The notes under the pieces are model-generated. The model had not been told where the DNA came from and made no database searches. It was given only the letters and a program-made list of their open reading frames with translations. A DNA stretch of 17,872 bases from Acidobacteriota bacterium (GTDB taxonomy: Bacteria; Acidobacteriota; Terriglobia; Acidiferrales; UBA7541), in assembly GCA_028876695.1 (NCBI GenBank), contig JAGWRH010000433.1, positions 1 through 17,872 on the forward strand, in the 5' to 3' direction. The position numbers were made by a program, and so were the translations under genes. Each line of letters opens with the position of its first letter. Position 1 is the stretch's first letter. Below, piece by piece: positions 12,838 through 17,872 of this stretch.

Positions 12838-15624
12838 CTATTGAATCGTAAAAACCAGCGAGTGCGTGATGCCCGGAGCTGCGCAACCGGGCCCAGCGGC
12901 CGCGCTGCAGGTCGTCGCCATGACGGTCGTCATAAAGGGTGAACCCGCCGGCGCGCCGCCGCTGCCGGTATTTCCACTCGGCGAGCCCGCGCTTCCGCCG
13001 CTGCAACCGGCGATGACGAACAGCGCGACAGCCAGAAATGCGAGCGCCGGATTCCATCGCCGCCGCCGGACACCTGCTCCGAAGAACAGGAGCGCAGCGA
13101 AGCAGGCGAAGGCGACAAGAATCTCGGTGCGAAGCGGCCAGCCCGCGGGAACGGCAGGGCGATTCGTTGATCCCGGAACGGTAGCGACGGTACCAGCGAC
13201 TGTGACGGTTACGTTGATGACGCCATTCACGGCGACCGGGCTCGCCGGATTGAAGCTGCAGCTGTCCGCGGCGGGCAAGCCGGGACAGCTTAGATTGACG
13301 GAGCCAGTGAATCCGTTTTGCGGCGTGATGGTGATTTGCATCGAGCCTTTGTTATTGGATCCCAAAGTGACCGTCGCGTTTGAGGGGCCCATCGAAAAGT
13401 CGGCCGTCGTCGAAGGACCAGCCGTCCAGGCATTCGACGCGAGGACAAGGTTCTGCGCGTTGATGCTGCCGAGCCCGGTGGCAAGATCGTACCCCACGCC
13501 GGCGTTGTAGCCGGGCTGGAGCTGGGTGGTGCTTGTGCTGAGAATGCCGTACTTATCGGTGGATGTGGACGCGAAGCAATTCGGCGAATTCATGCCGGCG
13601 GTGGAACTGAATGCGCAGGGCATGGCGTTGCCGCCGGCAGTTACGTCATAAAAGATGCAGTTTGAATTGGGATTGGCCGCGGAAGCGCACACTTCGCTGG
13701 AGAGCTTTGCTGTGCCGTAGAGTTGGTACAGCGCCGGATTGATGTTCCCTTGCCGCGCGCGCGCCTGCTGATCGATGAGCGCTACGATTCCAGCCATAAC
13801 CTGAGCGGAGACGGAAGTGCCGCCCACGCCATCGATCGCGCCGTTCAGGCTGCAGGTCTGCGGAGGATTGGAGAGGTCGGATTGGCAAAGGTAGTAAAAA
13901 CTCGCAGCAATCGCGCCGGTTCCAGCGAAGAGCGAGACGTCAGGCAGGTCGCGTTGGCCGTCGCTGGGAGTCACGCCATTCTGCCAGGCTGGCTTTGAAT
14001 ATTGGGTGCTCACACCACCGGAGCCTCCCGAAGCGATCACAAAACTGGTGATACCGGTTCCCGGCATTTCCAGCGTGGGGTTGTTGCAGGCCGCCTCTGG
14101 AGCCGTTGCGTTGCTAAAATTTGCATTCAGCGGAGGCGTCCAAAACACGGGATTGGTGCAGGATTCATTCCACGTGGTTTCAGGAATGTAGCCTAGCGCG
14201 GATGCCGATGAGGCCGATGGGCTCGTTCCCGGAGGATTGCAGGAGCTCCAGAACTGGCACGGATTCGACACGTCGTCAAAGTCGGTGCCGCCGACTGCCA
14301 CATCGTATTGCGTCGATGCCAAGCCGCTGACGGCCAAGCCCTGCTTAGCGGGCTGCGGCGTATCCGCCGTTGATGGAGGGGCATCGCAACCAGCCGAGCC
14401 GTTGTCCCCGGAAGCGGCCAGCACCGTGATTCCTTCGGCGGCAGCTTGCTGCCAGAGGCTTTGGTAGAAGTTGCCTACGGCTGCTTCGCATGCGCCGAAG
14501 CTGTAGCTCAATATCGGCGCAAGATTTCCGTCGATGATGTATTCGGCCGCCACATCGCCGCCGAACGTGGTATTTGTCGATGGCGCGATGACCAGATCGA
14601 TTGTGGCGTTTGGCGCGATCGCGCCCGACCATTCGACGTCGAGTACAGCTTCGGTCTCATCGCCCGTCAACCGAGGATCCGTGCCGTTGGCGAGAATCAC
14701 CTGCGGGCTTTTCGCCGGAAGACCCATGACGCTGCGGAACGAGCTTACGTCGGTGAGATTGACATTGCTGTCGTTTGGTATGGCGATGGTTTCGCCCGCG
14801 CCATCGGTTCCCGCGCTCCACAACGGCTGCACATTGTAAATCTTGCCGAAATCGGCGGGCGTGACCATGAAGCAGATATCTACGGGTGGCGGAGCGCCGG
14901 GCAGGCTTTGAATAAAGCTACAGGGGCCGGACGCTTGAAACGTGAACGACGGCCGAGGGTTCGTCTGAGAAAGAGCCTGCGGCGAGCGATGCGCTAACAC
15001 CGCGCGGCTCAGCGGGCGCGGATGAAAATCATTCAACGAGCGGATACCGGCCACGACCGGCGCGAGAGCGGCGGGAATCTGCGGATCGGCGGAATTAGCC
15101 CAGTGCTGCTCGCCGCTCGGAAGAACATAGCGGTGAATTTCAGCGTGAAACGCGCTCTGCACCTCGCCGGCGCTGCCTGAGAACTCGATGACCGTGCGGC
15201 CGGCGGAAACTCGATCGACGCTGAATCCGTGGGCCTCAAGCCATGCTTCGATCGCCTGCATATCCTGGTCCGATGGACCGAACTCGGCGCCGAATTGCGC
15301 CGGCGTCAGCCAATGATGGAAATTCGGCGAATTGCGATCCTGCTGTGCGGCAAGAAGCGCTTCGAGCGAGGCTTCCTGCTGCGGGCTGCGCTTGAGGAGC
15401 AGCATCACGTGTCCCAACGGCAGACTAGATGGTGCGAGGCCACGATCGTATTCCGGGCGCGCGAGCGGGTGGATATTGCCGCGCAAGGTCGCGAGCTGCG
15501 AATCGCTGATCGGTTGCGTAATTCGCGAAGAAGCGACCTGCGCATCAGCGTTCAGAGCGCAGACGCCAATCATCAAAGCCGCGGCGATCAGCCCTCCAGA
15601 GACCAGATGGCATCTTGTTCGCAT
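12838..15624 (-). CDS. Secreted S53 (sedolisin/kumamolisin-type) protease with Ig-like domain and hydrophobic tail
   Basis: A 928-residue exported acid-type serine-carboxyl peptidase. The ATG at 15624 directly precedes a signal peptide (1-29, ending NADAQ). Next come the pro-kumamolisin activation domain (about 40-205, with NFHHWLTPAQFGAEFGPS at 101-118) and the S53 catalytic domain (about 250-735). Catalytic residues: E325 and D329 in DETEAVLDVEW, oxyanion aspartate D407 in AASGDNGSAGC, and nucleophile S604 in GVGGTSVSAQ. Calcium-site aspartates are D660 (FYDVTAG) and D713 (GYDLATGLG). An Ig-like beta domain follows (about 742-812, GFTGSVNLSCPGLPAADSC). The tail has a hydrophobic span (834-851), RRRR, a second span (858-872) ending in a lipobox-like AGCSGG, then a Gly/Ser linker and a final short beta-like piece. 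It probably digests protein outside the cell after autocatalytic propeptide removal. Confidence 0.95.
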   Translation of the reverse strand: MRTRCHLVSGGLIAAALMIGVCALNADAQVASSRITQPISDSQLATLRGNIHPLARPEYDRGLAPSSLPLGHVMLLLKRSPQQEASLEALLAAQQDRNSPNFHHWLTPAQFGAEFGPSDQDMQAIEAWLEAHGFSVDRVSAGRTVIEFSGSAGEVQSAFHAEIHRYVLPSGEQHWANSADPQIPAALAPVVAGIRSLNDFHPRPLSRAVLAHRSPQALSQTNPRPSFTFQASGPCSFIQSLPGAPPPVDICFMVTPADFGKIYNVQPLWSAGTDGAGETIAIPNDSNVNLTDVSSFRSVMGLPAKSPQVILANGTDPRLTGDETEAVLDVEWSGAIAPNATIDLVIAPSTNTTFGGDVAAEYIIDGNLAPILSYSFGACEAAVGNFYQSLWQQAAAEGITVLAASGDNGSAGCDAPPSTADTPQPAKQGLAVSGLASTQYDVAVGGTDFDDVSNPCQFWSSCNPPGTSPSASSASALGYIPETTWNESCTNPVFWTPPLNANFSNATAPEAACNNPTLEMPGTGITSFVIASGGSGGVSTQYSKPAWQNGVTPSDGQRDLPDVSLFAGTGAIAASFYYLCQSDLSNPPQTCSLNGAIDGVGGTSVSAQVMAGIVALIDQQARARQGNINPALYQLYGTAKLSSEVCASAANPNSNCIFYDVTAGGNAMPCAFSSTAGMNSPNCFASTSTDKYGILSTSTTQLQPGYNAGVGYDLATGLGSINAQNLVLASNAWTAGPSTTADFSMGPSNATVTLGSNNKGSMQITITPQNGFTGSVNLSCPGLPAADSCSFNPASPVAVNGVINVTVTVAGTVATVPGSTNRPAVPAGWPLRTEILVAFACFAALLFFGAGVRRRRWNPALAFLAVALFVIAGCSGGSAGSPSGNTGSGGAPAGSPFMTTVMATTCSAAAGPGCAAPGITHSLVFTIQ

Positions 15625-15901
15625 GGCGTTAGTCGGATGCGCGGTGGTTGCAGAAGGATGGATGCCGCTAGAGGTCGAGCCGTCGCACAGAAACAACCGA
15701 CGGCGCTTGCGAATCGGGATTTTACCGCATGTGGGCTACGGCACCGCTCACACGGTCGCGTAACCATCGAATCAGCAATCAGTTACAGCTCCCTACACCG
15801 TTAACCCGCTGCGACCTAGGACAGTGCAGTACTGGGCGCGGGTCGGCGTTGCGATTGCGTCAGCCGCGGCTATTTCCTTCGACGCATTCCACCGGCGCGT
15901 C

Positions 15902-15917
15902 CGCGGCGCGCGCCGCG
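15902..15917. repeat. 16-bp perfect palindrome
   Basis: CGCGGCGCGCGCCGCG reads the same on both strands. It is in the protease/cytochrome intergenic region, one base before the AGCTTAA direct repeat. It could be a protein-binding site or a chance GC run. Confidence 0.55.
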
Positions 15918-15918
15918 C

Positions 15919-15936
15919 AGCTTAACTCGAGCTTAA
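15919..15936 (+). promoter_or_regulatory. Candidate operator: AGCTTAA direct repeat, 11-bp phase
   Basis: AGCTTAA occurs at 15919-15925 and again at 15930-15936, separated by CTCG. Heptamers repeated every 11 bp are the usual layout of sites for OmpR/PhoB-type response regulators. It lies 153 bp before the cytochrome start and 295 bp from the protease start. No regulator gene is in the window. Confidence 0.35.
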
Positions 15937-16075
15937 TCCAGCGAAACTCCAGGGCCTGGACGAGCTTATGTATCGTTGGAGCGGTGCGCAAGCTTGCAAA
16001 AACCGCAAAACAATCGTCTGGCAACCATTACGGCGCGTGTGTTATCAAGTGAACCGGATGTGTGCCTGACTGCAA

Positions 16076-16082
16076 AGGGGGG
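16076..16082 (+). promoter_or_regulatory. Shine-Dalgarno selecting a GTG start for cytochrome c
   Basis: AGGGGGG ends 6 nt before a GTG at 16089, the codon that directly opens the membrane anchor. An in-frame GTG at 16062 would add nine residues and place this purine run inside the coding sequence. Confidence 0.6.
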
Positions 16083-16088
16083 ACCGCG

Positions 16089-16679
16089 GTGCGAAACTTT
16101 GTGTGGGGATTCATCATTGGACTGATTCTTATACCGGTGGCGGCAGCGGTGTACTTCGGCGGTGGATTTGCTCCGGCAGCCGTAAATGATCCGCCATTCC
16201 CGCTTGAGCAACTCGTTGCGGGCACGGCACTGCACGCGAAAATATCGCGCAACGCGCCAAAGCGCGAGCTTTCCAGCTTCACCACCCCGAATATCGTGGA
16301 TGGGGCAGACGTGTATCGGCATCATTGCGTTGGCTGCCATGGGTTGCCGGACATGCAGCGGAACCGGCCGGAGCCGAAGATGTATCCGCCGCCGCCCCAG
16401 CTTTTCACTCCGGATGGCTACGTGACGGACGATCCAGTGGGCGTGACCTTCTGGAAAGTGAAAAACGGGATTCGCATGACCGGAATGCCGAGCTTCCAGA
16501 ATGTATTGACGGACCAGCAAAGGTGGGATGTTGCCGCGCTGCTGGCCACCGCGGACAAACTTCCGCCAGAAGCGCTTCAAACACTCAAGCAGCCGCTGTT
16601 CCCACCCCCTCCGCCTTCCAGCGCTAAACCGACAGCGCCGAGTGGCGCTAAGCCGAAAGTCCATCATCCTGCATCCTAG
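16089..16679 (+). CDS. Membrane-anchored monohaem cytochrome c
   Basis: A 196-residue class I c-type cytochrome. An uncleaved-looking N-terminal anchor (residues 4-24, NFVWGFIIGLILIPVAAAVYF) precedes a periplasmic domain. The single haem site is CVGCH (80-84) in DVYRHHCVGCHGLPD, and the likely distal methionine ligand is in RMTGMPSF (129-136, M133 preferred). The C-terminal 35 residues are Pro/Ser/Lys-rich (FPPPPPSSAK onward), probably an unstructured tail. It should carry electrons at the outer face of the inner membrane. The partner complex is unknown: no oxidase, bc1 or alternative complex III genes are adjacent. The GTG start at 16089 rests on the Shine-Dalgarno at 16076-16082. The gene is convergent with the porin gene; the 68-bp gap shows no strong terminator. 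Confidence 0.92.
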   Translation: MRNFVWGFIIGLILIPVAAAVYFGGGFAPAAVNDPPFPLEQLVAGTALHAKISRNAPKRELSSFTTPNIVDGADVYRHHCVGCHGLPDMQRNRPEPKMYPPPPQLFTPDGYVTDDPVGVTFWKVKNGIRMTGMPSFQNVLTDQQRWDVAALLATADKLPPEALQTLKQPLFPPPPPSSAKPTAPSGAKPKVHHPAS

Positions 16680-16747
16680 CGGCAGCGGAGACGTTCAACC
16701 CGCGGGCTGGAGTGGCGTGCGTCGGCGTACCTGGTGTTTTCGTCGAA

Positions 16748-17872
16748 TCAGAAATCGACGTGAACGCGAACGCCGGGAACGACAATTGGGCCCCGCGCGC
16801 GGTTGTAACCAGGGTTCGTGATGTACTGAAGATCCGCGGACGCGAAGAGGCCGCGCCAAAGATGCGCTGTATAGAAGGCCTCCAGGATTTCTTCCGGGCC
16901 GTAGGTCAATCCGCCGTCGCCTAACAAAAATCCAAGGCCGCCAAGGGACAGGTATTCCTGGTGCGCCTGGGCAATGCCATTGGCCACGAAAGCGGCTCCG
17001 GCGCGATCGTTTGCGCGATGCCAGAGGCCGCCGTTCGAAAAGGCTCCCGCCTCCGCCGTCCGATCCACCTCCGTATAGGCAAACGATTCATTGCGGCCAT
17101 CGCTCCAACCGAGGCGCCCGAATACGCCGATGCCTGCCGTGATTTGCTGCTCAACATTCAAACCGAAGCCGTATTTATGGCGGCCCTGGCGGCGAGTAGC
17201 CGTGACGTCAGGCACCGTGGTAACACCCGCACGGTAATCGGCAATGGCCTCCTCGTAATTTCCCATATCGGCGGTGTTGAGATAGCTGAGCACGCGGATC
17301 GTTCCCGGGCGGCCGAAGAATCGACTGCCGGTGGCGTCGAATTCCAAGTTTTCGGCGCGAGCGCGAGCAATGTCTGCATCGAGATTGATTCCGTTCGCCA
17401 CCTTAGGCATCAGCGCTTCGGCGAAGCGAGCTGCGAACCAGTGATCGTCGTACTCGACGATCACGCCATCGGTGTAACCGCGCGTGTTGGCGGCGTAGTC
17501 CCACGCGCCGTTGTTGTCCACCGTCCAATTAAGGAATTGCAGGTGGCTGTCCGAGCCCCATGAATTGAGATCGAAAAAATCGGGCAGGCCGAACTTGCCC
17601 ACGCGAATCTCAATGCGCCGCGCGGGCAGGGATGTGAACAGATGCAACTCATCGCGACTATTTTCGGCGCGCTCGCTCGAAAGCGGAATGATCTGATGCA
17701 CCATCAAACGCGCTAGATAGGGCGCCGCTCCAAGCGACGGGTTGCGCACAACGTCGAGGTTTGAAAATCCCGCCAGGCCGAACGCGCTGCTCAGGCCCGT
17801 GCCGCCGGCGCTTTCGATATCGAGATAAACCGCTGTCGTCGGCGTAAGTTCATATCCGAGGAACAGAGTGTA
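16748..17872 (-). CDS. OprB-family carbohydrate porin, N-terminus outside the window
   Basis: The C-terminal 374 residues of an outer-membrane beta-barrel. The frame stays open to the window edge; the codons before 17749 read on as family-like sequence (GYELTPTTAVYLDIESAGG, then SAFGLAGFSNLDVV), so the gene is cut by the window rather than starting inside it. Alternating hydrophobic/aromatic strands, LPARRIEIRVGKFGLPDFFD, the stretch SDSHLQFLNWTVDNNGAWDY, FAEALMPKVANG and the terminal strand ending in phenylalanine (VPGVRVHVDF) support an OprB-type porin. Characterised OprB proteins admit sugars; the solute here cannot be read from sequence. It could belong to the acidobacterial relatives labelled carbohydrate porin, whose specificity is untested. 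Tail to tail with the cytochrome c gene. Confidence 0.85.
   Translation of the reverse strand, partial: YTLFLGYELTPTTAVYLDIESAGGTGLSSAFGLAGFSNLDVVRNPSLGAAPYLARLMVHQIIPLSSERAENSRDELHLFTSLPARRIEIRVGKFGLPDFFDLNSWGSDSHLQFLNWTVDNNGAWDYAANTRGYTDGVIVEYDDHWFAARFAEALMPKVANGINLDADIARARAENLEFDATGSRFFGRPGTIRVLSYLNTADMGNYEEAIADYRAGVTTVPDVTATRRQGRHKYGFGLNVEQQITAGIGVFGRLGWSDGRNESFAYTEVDRTAEAGAFSNGGLWHRANDRAGAAFVANGIAQAHQEYLSLGGLGFLLGDGGLTYGPEEILEAFYTAHLWRGLFASADLQYITNPGYNRARGPIVVPGVRVHVDF

Larger units (their letters stand above)
15625..16088. other. 464-bp intergenic region between divergent S53 protease and cytochrome c genes
   Basis: No frame in this gap shows family-like protein sequence, a good start signal or sensible composition. 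It presumably carries both divergent promoters, but I could not find a convincing -35/-10 pair in either direction. Visible structure is a 16-bp GC palindrome (15902-15917) immediately followed by a direct repeat of AGCTTAA at 11-bp spacing (15919-15936). The part next to the cytochrome gene is A-rich (around 15994-16012). Confidence 0.6.

Noticed and set aside
14446..14997. 183-codon plus-strand frame opposite the S53 catalytic domain
   Set aside because: Antisense to conserved catalytic residues, with no family signal or ribosome site.
15729..16052. 107-codon plus-strand frame in the long intergenic region
   Set aside because: Low-complexity Ser/Arg/Leu composition, no Shine-Dalgarno and no hydrophobic or domain pattern; the region looks non-coding.
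1..17872. CRISPR array, insertion sequence, prophage or defence island
   Set aside because: No regularly spaced direct repeats, transposase or integrase motifs, or terminal inverted repeats were seen by eye in any intergenic stretch.

Overview
The window looks like chromosomal DNA of a GC-rich Gram-negative bacterium, most likely an acidobacterium. That is an inference from gene content: a large secreted S53 protease with an Ig-like domain and a hydrophobic/arginine C-terminal tail, an OprB-type porin, a stand-alone methylmalonyl-CoA mutase large subunit, an AlkZ-related winged-helix protein, SelB and several small lineage-type hypothetical proteins. I see no insertion sequence, integrase, phage gene, CRISPR array, rRNA or tRNA, so this reads as core rather than mobile DNA.

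Layout. (1) 64-966, minus: a TIGR01777-type NAD(P)-binding epimerase, divergent from (2) 1187-3466, plus: an exported M28 metallopeptidase of the glutamate carboxypeptidase II type. (3) 3531-5051, plus: class 1B dihydroorotate dehydrogenase (pyrD), then an RlpA-like exported cell-wall protein behind its own candidate promoter. (4) 5308-7517, plus: selB then tatA. A 9-bp-stem hairpin separates tatA from the convergent minus-strand operon. (5) 7673-10983, minus, four tightly packed genes read right to left: a two-helix membrane protein, the methylmalonyl-CoA mutase large subunit, an AlkZ-related protein and a Maf pyrophosphatase. The last three are joined by TGATG and ATGA stop/start overlaps. 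(6) 11243-12809, plus: a small protein with an internal tandem repeat, a secreted small protein overlapping it by 14 nt, and an AmmeMemoRadiSam B (MEMO1-like) protein. (7) 12838-15624, minus: the S53 protease. (8) 15625-16088: a 464-bp non-coding region with a long palindrome and an 11-bp-phased direct repeat. (9) 16089-16679, plus: a membrane-anchored monohaem cytochrome c. (10) 16748-17872, minus: an OprB-family porin cut by the window edge.

Most genes have recognisable families. The less understood parts are the repeat protein with its overlapping secreted partner next to the Memo gene, the AlkZ-related protein that appears to lack the glycosylase motif, and the M28 peptidase, which keeps the zinc site of glutamate carboxypeptidase II but not its glutamate-specificity residues. 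I did not find a clearly new defence, mobile or biosynthetic system here.
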